From JAICMB01 sp035295125 (GTDB taxonomy: Bacteria; Acidobacteriota; Terriglobia; Bryobacterales; Bryobacteraceae), in assembly GCA_035295125.1 (NCBI GenBank), contig DATGJP010000047.1, forward strand, positions 1 to 64,000: a DNA stretch of 64,000 nt, read 5' to 3'. Positions within the stretch are counted from its first letter, which is position 1; the number at the start of each line of letters is the position of its first letter. The position numbers and the translations under genes are program-made. Positions 51,231-60,283 of this stretch are shown here, piece after piece. Under the pieces are notes generated by a model. It was not told the origin of the DNA and did no database searches. It was given only the letters and a program-made list of their open reading frames with translations.

Positions 51231-51994
51231 TAGTAGATACCTCGCGTGGTCGGCCATTTTTGAAGCATGTAAGACCGCAGCCTCATAATTGCCTGGGACT
51301 TCAACTGGCAGACCCGGGTGACGTGGATGTCCAGAATCTCAGCGATGTCCTTCAGGTTCTGCTGTTCTTTGAAATACAGTGTCAGGATGGTGCGCTCGAG
51401 CTTCGGCATCTTGTCGATGGCGGCGGCCAGGAGTTTCTGCAATTCCGCCCGTTCCAGGACTCGGGCGGGGAGCTTGTCGTCGTCGTAAGGAATGTACTTG
51501 AGGAGATGGTTCTCGGAACGGCCCTCGGCGACTTCGTCGAGGCTTCCGATGCTCACGGCGCGAATTTCGAGCAGCACCTCGCGGTATTCCTCCACCGGCA
51601 TTTTCAACTCGGCGGCGATTTCTTCCTCGGTGACGGTTCGCTGCAGGCGGTTTTCCGCGGTTGCCACGGCGGCTTCAAATTGTTTTAGAGTCTTGCGCTT
51701 ATGGGCGGGCACGCCGTCCAAACCCCGGATGCTGTCGAGTATGGCGCCGCGGATTTTGTGCTCGGCGAAGGTTTTGAGCTTGACGTTGTAGCTGGCGTCG
51801 AAGCTGTCGACGGCGTTGATCAATCCCACGACGCCGGCAGAGACGAGGTCTTCGAGACTGACGTTGCCCGCGAGACGGTCGTAGATTCGATTTGCGATCC
51901 AACGCACTTGTGGCAGGTGCTCGAGGATCAGCCGCTCCCGCTCGTCGGAGGACGGGGTGGGCGGCGCGTAGTACGCAAATGAATTAGCAGCCAT
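51230..51994 (-). CDS. fliA: RNA polymerase sigma factor FliA (sigma-28)
   Basis: A 254-aa group 3 sigma factor of the FliA/WhiG type. Region 2 spans about residues 25-95 (LPQVRWIANRIYDRL, LEDLVSAGVVGLINAVDSFD, FAEHKIRGAILDSIRGLD), region 3 follows (LKQFEAAVATAENRL), and region 4 is near the end (LPKLERTILTLYF-type block, LKDIAEILDIHVTRVCQLKS). It would direct late flagellar genes through the promoters at 47652 and 50772. Its inhibitor FlgM is two genes away. The stop overlaps the next gene by one base. The flhF gene upstream is separated by 120 bp of family A hairpins. Confidence 0.95.
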   Translation of the reverse strand: MAANSFAYYAPPTPSSDERERLILEHLPQVRWIANRIYDRLAGNVSLEDLVSAGVVGLINAVDSFDASYNVKLKTFAEHKIRGAILDSIRGLDGVPAHKRKTLKQFEAAVATAENRLQRTVTEEEIAAELKMPVEEYREVLLEIRAVSIGSLDEVAEGRSENHLLKYIPYDDDKLPARVLERAELQKLLAAAIDKMPKLERTILTLYFKEQQNLKDIAEILDIHVTRVCQLKSQAIMRLRSYMLQKWPTTRGIY

Positions 51995-52033
51995 TCGTCA
52001 AGTTAGATTGCAGGCCAGGTTTGTAGTGCAGGT

Positions 52034-52110
52034 TGTTAACCGGCTGCGGGTTGACAACCCGCCGCTGCGCCGGTTGACAACCGGCAGCAGGATGCCATCC
52101 TGCATCACAT
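52034..52110. repeat. Dispersed hairpin cluster, family A
   Basis: Three perfect 7-bp hairpins stand in tandem: GCGGGTT-GAC-AACCCGC (52046-52062), GCCGGTT-GAC-AACCGGC (52069-52085) and GCAGGAT-GCC-ATCCTGC (52087-52103), then ATCACAT. Related copies are at 5695 and, reversed, at 23131. The cluster lies between flhF and fliA, which are on the same strand. Confidence 0.7.
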
Positions 52111-52114
52111 GGGT

Positions 52115-53224
52115 TCATGCGGCGCTTGCGGCCCTTTCCGCCTGGGGCGCAAACAGCCCGGTCGTTAGTTTCTGAATGTTCGCCATCTCCAAATCCTCGG
52201 GAATGCTCTGCCCGGTGGAGAAATAAGAGAAAGGCATTCCGGCCCGGAACGCGACGGAGAGAGCGGCGCCTAAGGAATCGGTTTCGTCGAGCTTGGTCAG
52301 CAGGATCCGGGATGCCTGGAACGCGGTAAAACGAGCGATGTATTTTTCGAGGTCGGCGCGCCGGCTGGGCGCGGGCAAAACCAACTGCACTTCTTTACGG
52401 GTAATCCGGTTGACCGCAAAAGCGAGCTCGCGCGCCGCATCCTTGTCGGCGTTCGAGAAACCGGGAGTATCGATCAGGGTGTATTCGCGATTGCTTTTTT
52501 CGCTCGCAAGCGCGTAGAATTCGGCGATGGAGTTGGCGGCGGCGAAGCCAATACCGCTGATGGCGCACAGCGTCTTGAGGCGTTCGTGGGTTCCCACGCG
52601 ATCGGTGTCGACCGAAATGATGCGCACGGAACGGCGCTGCGCCAGGCAGTTCTGGATTGCAAATTTGATGATTGACGACGTCTTGCCGGCGCCGGCCGGG
52701 CCGACGAAAACGATGGTGCGATCGTCGCCGGCCGAGCCTTGCAGGCGGCGATGGATGCATTCGCGGATGACGTTGCGGAGGCCGGCGGCGGCGGAGCCAT
52801 TTCGAGGCGTTTGCGCGGCGCTGTTCCAGATGGTGAGCGCTGTCTCGACCAGGCCGGACGCAACGGCGGGTTCGAAATCGGCGGCGATCAGCTCGTCGCG
52901 GATATCGTCGCCTTCCGACTTTGTGGACTGCGGCACGGCGGTGGGCTGCAGAAGACGCTTCAATTCGTCGATCTGGCCGCGCATCATCTTCAGCTCGGCG
53001 TTCACTTCTTCGCGGGGACTGGCAGGCTGAGGAGCCGCCGCACCCTGCTGCGGGCCGGCTGAAGCGGCCGTGAGGGCGCCGAAGATGACTTCATAGCGTC
53101 CCAAATGACGGGAATCGTCGGCGGCTAGCCGCGATTCCATGAGCAGCGCGTCGGGGCCCAGGTCCTGCCGGGCCTCCCGCATTGCTGTGTCCACCGAATT
53201 TGCGAAGTACGATTTAATCCTCAT
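52115..53224 (-). CDS. flhF: Flagellar biosynthesis GTPase FlhF
   Basis: A 369-aa SRP-like GTPase that sets the site and number of flagella. The N-terminus (MRIKSYFANSVDTAMREARQ, LGPDALLMESR) is the FlhF basic domain; the GTPase domain starts near residue 165 with the P-loop VFVGPAGAGKTSSIIKFA, then VDTDRVGTHERLKTL, DTPGFSNAD and the TKLDETDSLGAAL guanine site. It lies 10 bp after flhA. Its usual partner FlhG (MinD-like), which normally follows, is missing; a hairpin cluster and then fliA come next. Confidence 0.92.
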   Translation of the reverse strand: MRIKSYFANSVDTAMREARQDLGPDALLMESRLAADDSRHLGRYEVIFGALTAASAGPQQGAAAPQPASPREEVNAELKMMRGQIDELKRLLQPTAVPQSTKSEGDDIRDELIAADFEPAVASGLVETALTIWNSAAQTPRNGSAAAGLRNVIRECIHRRLQGSAGDDRTIVFVGPAGAGKTSSIIKFAIQNCLAQRRSVRIISVDTDRVGTHERLKTLCAISGIGFAAANSIAEFYALASEKSNREYTLIDTPGFSNADKDAARELAFAVNRITRKEVQLVLPAPSRRADLEKYIARFTAFQASRILLTKLDETDSLGAALSVAFRAGMPFSYFSTGQSIPEDLEMANIQKLTTGLFAPQAERAASAA

Positions 53225-53234
53225 CTTCTAGGCC

Positions 53235-55316
53235 TCATCCCGCGAACCCCAACGATCGAATCTTGACGTCCGGCGGCATTTCGTTATGTGAGAGCACGGT
53301 GACCTGCGGCATCGTGGGCTCCAGGATCTGGCGCACGAAGTAGCGGATTGTGGAGTTGGTCAGCAGGACCGGCGAATTGCCGCTGCCCTCCAACTTTCTG
53401 GAAACGCGGGTCAGGATGTCGCGCATCGCTTGCGGACCGAGTCCGAGAACGCTGTTGTTCTCGCCGTGCTCGATGGCCGCTTCGACGGTCTGTTCGATGC
53501 CGGGCTCCAACAGGTACGTGGCGAGCTCGCCTTGCGCGCTGGTGTGCGGCTTGGCGATGGTACGCCGGATGGCTTGTCGCGCGTATTCGGTCAGGAGCAC
53601 CGGATTCTTGGTCATGTTTGCCGCTTCGCCGAGTGCTTCGAGAATCGTCACGGAATCGCGAATCGGTACGCGCTCACGTAACAGGTTCTGCAAGACTCTT
53701 TGAATCACGAACAGCGAGAGCATTTTAGGAACCAAATCCTCAACCACTTTGGGATGACTCTGCGAGACGCGGTCGCAGAACGCTTTCGCATCCTGTCGCG
53801 TGAAGAGCTCGTGGGCGTGTTTGCGGACCATCTCAGAGAGGTGCGTTCCGAGGACGCTGATCTCGTCGACGACGGTATATCCGGCGGCGCGGGCCTGATC
53901 GGCGCGCTCCAACGGAATCCAGAGGGCGGGCAGGCCGAAGGCTGGGTCTTTGGTGGGACGCCCTTCGAGCGTATTGTCGTGGCGACCCGTGGGAATCGCA
54001 AGCTCCTGTCCCGCAGGCAGTTCGTAGCGTGCGACCTCGACACCCTTCAGGAGAACGGTGTATTCGCGCGAACGCAGGGAGAGATTGTCGTTTACTTTGA
54101 CGGGCGGCAGAATGAAGCCGTACTGAGAAGCGAGATTTCGTCGGATGCCGGCGATGCGCTGGAGGAGCGGTGAGTTGGTTCCGCCCTCGACCAGCCGTAC
54201 GAGACCGAGACCGACTTCGACCGCGAGCGGCTCCACCTGGAGGAGCGTTTCGATGTTTTCCTTGGCCGTTTTTTGTGGTTGATCCGTCGAAACCGCGGCG
54301 GCAGCGTCACGTTTTCGACGCATTCGCCAGGCTGCCGTACCGAGTCCGCCGCCGAGCAGGAGGAATGGAATGGTCGGCAAACCGGGGAACGCTGCCAGAG
54401 CCACCAGCACGCCGCTGGCCAGAAGCAGAGGCTCGGGTTTTCCGAAGATCTGCCCTTTGAACTCCGCACCGAGGCGGGAACCGGAGCTGGCTCGCGTCAC
54501 GATGAGGCCGCCCGAGACCGAGATCATCAGGGCGGGAATGACGGTCACGAGACCGTCGCCGATGGTCAGGACAGTGTAGGTTTGCAGGGCTCGCTTCAGC
54601 TCCATGTTGTGCTGCAGGACGCCGATCAGAAAGCCCGCGATGATGTTGATACCGGTGATGATGATGCTGGCCACGGCATCACGCTGAGTGAATCGCGAGG
54701 CGCCGTCCATGGCGCCGTAGAACTCGGCTTCGATGCTGAGTTCTTTGCGGCGGCGGCGGGCTTCGGATTCATCGATGAGTCCGCTGTTCAGGTCGGCATC
54801 GATCGACATCTGCTTACCGGGGAGGGCGTCGAGGGTGAAACGCGCTGTGACCTCGGAAATACGCACCGCACCGTGGTTGATGACGACGTATTGAATCGCG
54901 ATCAGGACCAGGAAGATCACCGCGCCAATGATGTAATTGCCGCCGACCACGAAGCTGCCAAAGGCTTCGATGACGTGTCCGGCGGCGCTGGTTCCGGTGT
55001 TGCCGTTGAGCAGAATCAGGCGCGAGGAAGAGATGTTGAGGGCAAGACGGAAGAGGGTCAGCAGTAGCAGAACGGTTGGAAAGACGCTGAATTCGACGGG
55101 ACGTCCGATGTACATCGCGACCATCATCACGATGACGGACATCATGATATCGGTGACGATCAGGAAGTCGAGAATGAATCCCGGCAAGGGCGTGATCATC
55201 GCCACGATAATGGCGAGAACCGCGATCGGAACGCCGAGTTCGGCGATGTTAGACAGGACTGCCGTGGGCAAACCCCGACCGGGCAGGGCTATTGCCTGTG
55301 TTCTTGCTTCGGCCAT
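53235..55316 (-). CDS. flhA: Flagellar type III export protein FlhA
   Basis: A 693-aa integral membrane subunit of the flagellar export gate. The first 330 residues carry about eight transmembrane helices and the FHIPEP family blocks (SVFPTVLLLLTLFRLALN, ALPGKQMSIDADLNSGLIDE, FYGAMDGASRF, LTIGDGLVTVIPALMIS). The cytoplasmic domain follows a linker near 345 and includes LEVGLGLV-type and DRVSQSHPKVVEDLVPK segments. Length is typical (about 690). It starts 10 bp after the fleQ-like gene and is followed by flhF after 10 bp. No flhB, fliP, fliQ or fliR are in the window. Confidence 0.95.
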   Translation of the reverse strand: MAEARTQAIALPGRGLPTAVLSNIAELGVPIAVLAIIVAMITPLPGFILDFLIVTDIMMSVIVMMVAMYIGRPVEFSVFPTVLLLLTLFRLALNISSSRLILLNGNTGTSAAGHVIEAFGSFVVGGNYIIGAVIFLVLIAIQYVVINHGAVRISEVTARFTLDALPGKQMSIDADLNSGLIDESEARRRRKELSIEAEFYGAMDGASRFTQRDAVASIIITGINIIAGFLIGVLQHNMELKRALQTYTVLTIGDGLVTVIPALMISVSGGLIVTRASSGSRLGAEFKGQIFGKPEPLLLASGVLVALAAFPGLPTIPFLLLGGGLGTAAWRMRRKRDAAAAVSTDQPQKTAKENIETLLQVEPLAVEVGLGLVRLVEGGTNSPLLQRIAGIRRNLASQYGFILPPVKVNDNLSLRSREYTVLLKGVEVARYELPAGQELAIPTGRHDNTLEGRPTKDPAFGLPALWIPLERADQARAAGYTVVDEISVLGTHLSEMVRKHAHELFTRQDAKAFCDRVSQSHPKVVEDLVPKMLSLFVIQRVLQNLLRERVPIRDSVTILEALGEAANMTKNPVLLTEYARQAIRRTIAKPHTSAQGELATYLLEPGIEQTVEAAIEHGENNSVLGLGPQAMRDILTRVSRKLEGSGNSPVLLTNSTIRYFVRQILEPTMPQVTVLSHNEMPPDVKIRSLGFAG

Positions 55317-55326
55317 ATTTTAAACG

Positions 55327-56679
55327 CTAGGCGCAGCTTTGCAGGGCTTTGAATTTCGAGATCAGCGTGGTGCGCTTGAGGTTCAGCATGTCGGCTGCGC
55401 GTGCTTTGTTCCCCCCAGACTTAAGCAATGCACGTTCCAAAAGCGTCCGCTCGATTCCGGCCATCAGTTCTTCGAAGTCGATGCCCGACTCGGGAATGTC
55501 GAGACCCGACAGCATATTGAATTCGGCGGAGGTGACGTCGCTGGGAAGGTTGAAGTCGCCGGGATGCAGCATGCGGCGCGCTCCGGTCAGGGCCATCGCG
55601 GATTCGACGGCGTGCTCGAGCTGGCGGACGTTGCCGGGCCATGAGTAGCTCATGAGATAGTCCAGAGCTTCGCTGGTGGCAAGTTTGATGGGCATGCCCT
55701 CGTTTTTGGCGACCTTGGCAATGAAATGGTCAACCAGTTCGGGGATGTCTCCCGGCCGCTCACGCAGGGCGGGCATCCGCAGCGGGACGACGTTGAGGCG
55801 ATAGTACAAATCCTGACGGAAACGCTTTTGGGCGACTGCGGCCAGCAGGTCGGTATTGGAGGCCGCGATGACGCGGACGTCGACCTTGACGGTCTCCGAG
55901 CTGCCGACGCGTTGGAGTTCGCGTTCCTGAAGTACGCGGAGGAGCTTGGCCTGCAGCGGCAAAGGCATTTCGCCGATTTCGTCCAGCAGGATGGTGCCGC
56001 GGTTGGCTTGCTCAAAAAGGCCGATTCTGGCATTAAAGGCGCCCGTGAAAGCGCCCTTGGTATGGCCGAACAGCTCGGCTTCCAGGAGGTGCTCGGGAAG
56101 CGCCGCGCAGTTGATGGCTACAAGCTGTTGGTTGCCTCGCGCACTGGCTTTGTGGAAGGCGCGGGCGGCAATTTCTTTACCGGTGCCGGTTTCGCCGGTG
56201 ATGAGGACGGTCGCGCGGCGGGGCGCCACGAGGCGGATGACTTCGATCACTTCAGCCATCGCGCGGCTGCTGCCTACCAGGCCTTCGCGCCACGGTTCGT
56301 CGAAGATCGTCGGCATGCGCTCCGGGGAGGCGCCTTCGATGACGGCGGTACGGATGACGTTCAGCAACTCGTCTTCGGAAATGGCTTTACCCACGCGCCA
56401 GGAGGCGGAGTCGGCTTCTTCGACGGAATTCGTCGCTCCATAGAATATGACTGGCAGGGTGGCTCGATCGGCGCGAATCTGTTGCAGGATTTCCTGCTCG
56501 CTCCAGCTCGTCTGGGGGAGCGACACCAGCAGCACATCGACATGCGTGCGGCGTACCTGCTGGATGGCGGCCGCCAGGGAGCCGACGGAAGTTACCATAA
56601 ACTCCGCCCGTTTCTCGATGGCCGCGATCTCGTCAAAGAATTTCTCGCCGGAAGCGTAGAGCCAGAGTAGTTGTTTCAA
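55327..56679 (-). CDS. Sigma-54-dependent regulator, FleQ/FlrA-like
   Basis: A 450-aa enhancer-binding protein at the head of the flagellar block. Residues 1-115 resemble a receiver, but the phospho-acceptor position is replaced (VDVLLVSLPQ where LLDL is usual), so it is probably not phosphorylated. The AAA+ domain (about 135-365) has the Walker A GETGTGKE, the sigma-54 contact loop GAFTGA and Walker B LLDEIGEM. A Fis-type HTH ends the protein (LLKSGGNKARAADMLNLKRT). FleQ and FlrA are master regulators of polar flagella with the same degenerate receiver. No -24/-12 promoter was confirmed in the flanking gap. Confidence 0.88.
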   Translation of the reverse strand: MKQLLWLYASGEKFFDEIAAIEKRAEFMVTSVGSLAAAIQQVRRTHVDVLLVSLPQTSWSEQEILQQIRADRATLPVIFYGATNSVEEADSASWRVGKAISEDELLNVIRTAVIEGASPERMPTIFDEPWREGLVGSSRAMAEVIEVIRLVAPRRATVLITGETGTGKEIAARAFHKASARGNQQLVAINCAALPEHLLEAELFGHTKGAFTGAFNARIGLFEQANRGTILLDEIGEMPLPLQAKLLRVLQERELQRVGSSETVKVDVRVIAASNTDLLAAVAQKRFRQDLYYRLNVVPLRMPALRERPGDIPELVDHFIAKVAKNEGMPIKLATSEALDYLMSYSWPGNVRQLEHAVESAMALTGARRMLHPGDFNLPSDVTSAEFNMLSGLDIPESGIDFEELMAGIERTLLERALLKSGGNKARAADMLNLKRTTLISKFKALQSCA

Positions 56680-57116
56680 ACGTTTCCCCCGGGGGTCATG
56701 ATGTAAATCTGTTCCTGCATACTTCCATCGGCCTAACTCGGGCTATTCCATATGGGATACAACACTGAGCCTTACCGCCCGCATGTATCCATCGGAGTAT
56801 CCCCCCTTTGACCTTAGGTGATATACCTGACGCAGATGCGGGTATTGGGGGGGATTCGTGGGGGCTCGCGAACTTTGTGATTGTGGAACGAACTGCACTC
56901 CCAGAAAGGACTCGATCGGTCTCCCTTTGGCGACCAAAAGCAAACGGGTGACGCCGAGTTCGATCTGACAGACCAATGTCAGATACTTGTGCCCTTTGGA
57001 GTACTGGATTTGATTGACGCCAATGCGCGATTGGTCTCACCCACTCAGGCGCGGAGCATCTGGATGAGCCACAGGCGGAACTCCCAATGGCTTCTAGCCG
57101 GGGCCGGGTTTTACGT
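56680..57116. other. 437-bp region without a recognised gene
   Basis: Frames here are open for up to about 110 codons on both strands, but none has a credible start, ribosome-binding site or recognisable motif. It separates the flagellar block from the permease gene, with both transcribed leftward. It may hold the promoter of the flagellar block. A search for GG-N10-GC sigma-54 elements by eye gave only an off-by-one candidate near 56930. Confidence 0.4.
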
Positions 57117-59759
57117 TTATTCGTGCCGTAGTGCTACAAGCGGGTCGATCCGTGCCGCCCGCAGGGCGGGCGTGAATACTGCCACGGCGGCGATCACCAG
57201 CATTAATCCCGCTGTAGCCGATAGCGTCAGCGGGTCGAGGCTGGACACTCCGAACAGATATGCTGCGATTGATCGGCCCAGGGCGACCGCCAGCGCCAGG
57301 CCCAACATACTGCCGATCCCCACCAATAGCAGTGCTTCCCGAACCACTATCGAGACGAGCGAAGCCCTGCTGGATCCAAGAGCCATCCGGATCCCAATCT
57401 CCCGTGTTCGCCGCGTCACCGAATAGGCCAGCACGCCGTACAGACCCATGGCTGCCAGAGCCAGAGCGAGAGCCCCAAAGGCCGACGCAAGGTCGGCTAT
57501 CATCCGTTCGCGTGCCAGATCGTCGTCGATCTGCATTGCCATTGTTTTGACATTGAAAACCGGGAACCCCTTGTCCACTTCGTCAAACGCGCGGCGCAAC
57601 ACCGCAAACATTCCAGCCGTATTCCCGTTATTGATGCGCACGTTGAGCACCGGCATGTACGGCGCATAAAGTTGGACCGGGAAAAAGGCCAGCGGACGAT
57701 GGGGTTGGTACAGACCCGAGTAGTGCACGTCTTCCATTACACCGATCACCTTGTATGTCTGGGACCCGTTGCGGTTCATAGTACTAAGCGTCCGGCCGAC
57801 GGGATTTTCGTCCCCAAACAAAGCGCCCGCCGCCGCCTGGTTGATTATTACCACCAGTGGCGCGCCGGGCTTGTCGGCAGCGGTGAAGTCTCGTCCCGCT
57901 GCCAGCCTGATCCCCAAAGTGTCGAGGATGCCGGGCGTCACCCACGCGTTCGTGATGCGCACCGAGTTGCCGCCGCGAACTTGGACTAACACGCCGTCTC
58001 CGTTGCCCACGAAGGGCGGGGGCTGAGTCAACGCCGCGGACGCTACTCCCGGAACTTGAGAGAGATGCTGGATGAGCTGTTCCAACATGGCGAACTTTTG
58101 ACCATCGCTGTAAATCTCAGGCTGAGGCTTTATCATGAATTGCAAAACCCGGTTCGCGTCTACCCGCAAGTCGTGTGGCCGCAGATTGTCGAGCGTACGC
58201 ACGAAGAGTCCCGCCGCGATCAGCACCGCCAACGAAAGGGCAACCTGTCCTGCGACCAGAACCTTTCGGAGGAACGTCGATTCCAAGCTGCCGGTCGAGG
58301 CGGCCGTATCTGTTCTCAGAACGCCCGCGAGATCGCCACGCGTACTGTGCAGTGCCGGAAATAGACCAAACAGCACGCCCGTAGCCAGAGCAAGCCCCGA
58401 GGTGAACAGAAGAGCGCGAGCGTCGGGACGCAAATCCAGGACCAGTGTGATGTTGCTGCGTGGCAGAAAATGCAGCAGCATCGGCCCGCACCAGAACGAA
58501 AAGGCAATTCCAAGCATTCCACTCAACACCGCGAGCAGGATGCTCTCCGCCAGCATCTGGCGGATCAGGCGCATACGCCCGGCGCCCACGGAGCAGCGTA
58601 CCGCGAATTCGCGCCGGCGCGCGGCGGCACGCGCCAGAAGCATGCTTGCCACGTTCGCGCACGCAATCAGCAGAACGCCGACTACCAACGCGAACAGCAC
58701 GAACAGTGGAGTGGCAAACGGCACGAGGTGCTCCGGCCATCCCCGATCTCCAGGAAGCGCCTGCAAATGGCCGACTTCAAGACTTTTGACCTCTTCGACG
58801 TCCGATGCGCTTCGTAGAACTTCCTGGAATTGCGCATCGGCTGATAACGAAGCCTGAGCGAGCGTCACACCGGGCCTGAGGCGCGCCATGAGGTTCCAAT
58901 TAAAGTGCGCGTTCCCGCCGATGAGGTCGATCTGCGCAAGGCTTTGGCCGTCCGGCATTCTGGGAATCCGCAGTTCTGGATCCATACCACGCGAGACGTC
59001 GTAAAACGAAGCCTCCGAGACGCCAACGATCGTGAATGGGTAGGTGTTCAAATGGATCGTGCGGCCGACAATGGATGGATCACCGCCGAACCGGTTTTGC
59101 CAGAAACGATAGGAGAGGACCGCCTCGGCTGCCCAGTGGCCGGCGCGAACCGATTCCGTGAAGGGCTGCCCTAGAGTCATCTTCACGCCTAACAAGGAAA
59201 AGAAATTTGACGTAACCGCCGCTCCCACCACGCGCTCGGCGCGGCCGTCATATGCGAAGCTGAGACCGTCTTCCGACTCCGCGAAGGCGCCATCGAAGAC
59301 ATTGCCTCCACGGTTGAGCGCCTCCGCCAGGGTAGCCGGAAGGCCGATGAGATCGTTCCGCTTCACACGGGCAGCGACAAGACGGACCAGGTTTTCCGGA
59401 TGGTCGACGGGTAGCGGCTTCCATAGCATCGCGTCCATCGCCGTAAAGATTGCCGTGTTCGCTCCGATACCGAGCGCAAGCGAGAGCATCACCACCGCAG
59501 CGAATCCCGGGCTGCGCCAAAGGACGCGGAAGGCATAGCGAAGATCCAGGATGAGGTCGTCGAGACGCGGCCAGCCCACGGCATTCCTGCTGTCTTCGGC
59601 GATCAACGCGGCGTTGCCAAACTCGCGGCGGGCCCGCAGGCGAGCTTCTTGCTCGGACAGCCCGCTCTCCATGAAAGCGGCCGCCTTCTCTTCCAGGTGC
59701 GCCGCCAATTCCTCAGCAATCGATTGCCGGATGCGCAGTCGCTCAAGGAGGCGTTTCAT
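57117..59759 (-). CDS. ADOP-family ABC transporter permease (duplicated MacB/FtsX-like)
   Basis: An 880-aa permease of the acidobacterial duplicated orphan permease type. The N-terminal 70 residues form a helical cap (EELAAHLEEKAAAFMESGLS, EQEARLRARREFGN). Then come two MacB-PCD plus FtsX units: RSPGFAAVVMLSLALGIGAN (about 85-105), IFTAMDAMLWKPLP, a membrane set near 355-460, a second periplasmic domain (about 510-740), and the final helices to FTPALRAARIDPLVALRHE. No ATPase gene is adjacent, hence orphan. Its start overlaps the padR stop by 4 bp, so the regulator controls it. Substrate is unknown; macrolide-like drugs or lipoproteins are family options. Confidence 0.9.
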   Translation of the reverse strand: MKRLLERLRIRQSIAEELAAHLEEKAAAFMESGLSEQEARLRARREFGNAALIAEDSRNAVGWPRLDDLILDLRYAFRVLWRSPGFAAVVMLSLALGIGANTAIFTAMDAMLWKPLPVDHPENLVRLVAARVKRNDLIGLPATLAEALNRGGNVFDGAFAESEDGLSFAYDGRAERVVGAAVTSNFFSLLGVKMTLGQPFTESVRAGHWAAEAVLSYRFWQNRFGGDPSIVGRTIHLNTYPFTIVGVSEASFYDVSRGMDPELRIPRMPDGQSLAQIDLIGGNAHFNWNLMARLRPGVTLAQASLSADAQFQEVLRSASDVEEVKSLEVGHLQALPGDRGWPEHLVPFATPLFVLFALVVGVLLIACANVASMLLARAAARRREFAVRCSVGAGRMRLIRQMLAESILLAVLSGMLGIAFSFWCGPMLLHFLPRSNITLVLDLRPDARALLFTSGLALATGVLFGLFPALHSTRGDLAGVLRTDTAASTGSLESTFLRKVLVAGQVALSLAVLIAAGLFVRTLDNLRPHDLRVDANRVLQFMIKPQPEIYSDGQKFAMLEQLIQHLSQVPGVASAALTQPPPFVGNGDGVLVQVRGGNSVRITNAWVTPGILDTLGIRLAAGRDFTAADKPGAPLVVIINQAAAGALFGDENPVGRTLSTMNRNGSQTYKVIGVMEDVHYSGLYQPHRPLAFFPVQLYAPYMPVLNVRINNGNTAGMFAVLRRAFDEVDKGFPVFNVKTMAMQIDDDLARERMIADLASAFGALALALAAMGLYGVLAYSVTRRTREIGIRMALGSSRASLVSIVVREALLLVGIGSMLGLALAVALGRSIAAYLFGVSSLDPLTLSATAGLMLVIAAVAVFTPALRAARIDPLVALRHE

Positions 59760-60097
59760 GACCGAGCCATCTCCATCACGCGCCGGAAGCCTTCCATCAT
59801 TCGTTCAAAAGCTGAAACTTCACGCGCCAGTTGTTTCCGGCCCGCAGCCGTAATCCGGTAGACGCGCACCCGCCGGTTTCGGGTCGATACACCCCACTCG
59901 GAAGAGAGCCAGCCTGCTTTCAACATGCGCAGCAATGCGGGATAAAGGGTGCCCTCTTCCACCTGAATCAGATCGTTGGAGGCCAGCCGGATGGTTTGCG
60001 CGAGTGCGTACCCATGCATCGGCTCACGGCGGAGGGTCTGTAGGATCATCATTTCCAAAGACCCCGGGAAAAGATCGCGGGTTGGCGCTTTACTCAT
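59756..60097 (-). CDS. PadR family transcriptional regulator
   Basis: A 113-aa winged-helix repressor typical of those preceding ADOP permeases. The core reads LEMMILQTLRREPMHGYALA, then LIQVEEGTLYPALLRMLKAG, WLSSEWGVSTRNRRVRVYRI and TAAGRKQLAREV, covering the PadR HTH and wing, followed by a dimerisation helix. The next gene starts at its stop (ATGA overlap). A palindrome (CACTCTA-N4-TAGAGTG) lies 8 bp upstream of the start and is a good candidate for its own operator. The effector is probably a toxic compound exported or sensed with the permease. Confidence 0.93.
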   Translation of the reverse strand: MSKAPTRDLFPGSLEMMILQTLRREPMHGYALAQTIRLASNDLIQVEEGTLYPALLRMLKAGWLSSEWGVSTRNRRVRVYRITAAGRKQLAREVSAFERMMEGFRRVMEMARS

Positions 60098-60104
60098 ACC
60101 TGTT

Positions 60105-60122
60105 CACTCTATGCCTAGAGTG
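60105..60122. promoter_or_regulatory. Candidate PadR operator
   Basis: CACTCTA-TGCC-TAGAGTG is a perfect 7-bp inverted repeat, 8 bp upstream of the PadR start codon. A repressor bound here would cover the start region of the padR-permease transcript. Confidence 0.55.
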
Positions 60123-60283
60123 TACTGCTGAAGGGCTTTTGTCAAGAAGAAAAACGCTCGCCGCCACTACCAGCTTCTTTCTCGAAGCGCAAAGGAAGTA
60201 CTGCGCCGCTCGAGAGAATCCAGGCGGTCCGCTGCGCAAGAGTGCAGTGGCGTTGCGACCCGGATGTAATAGAATCGCGATTG

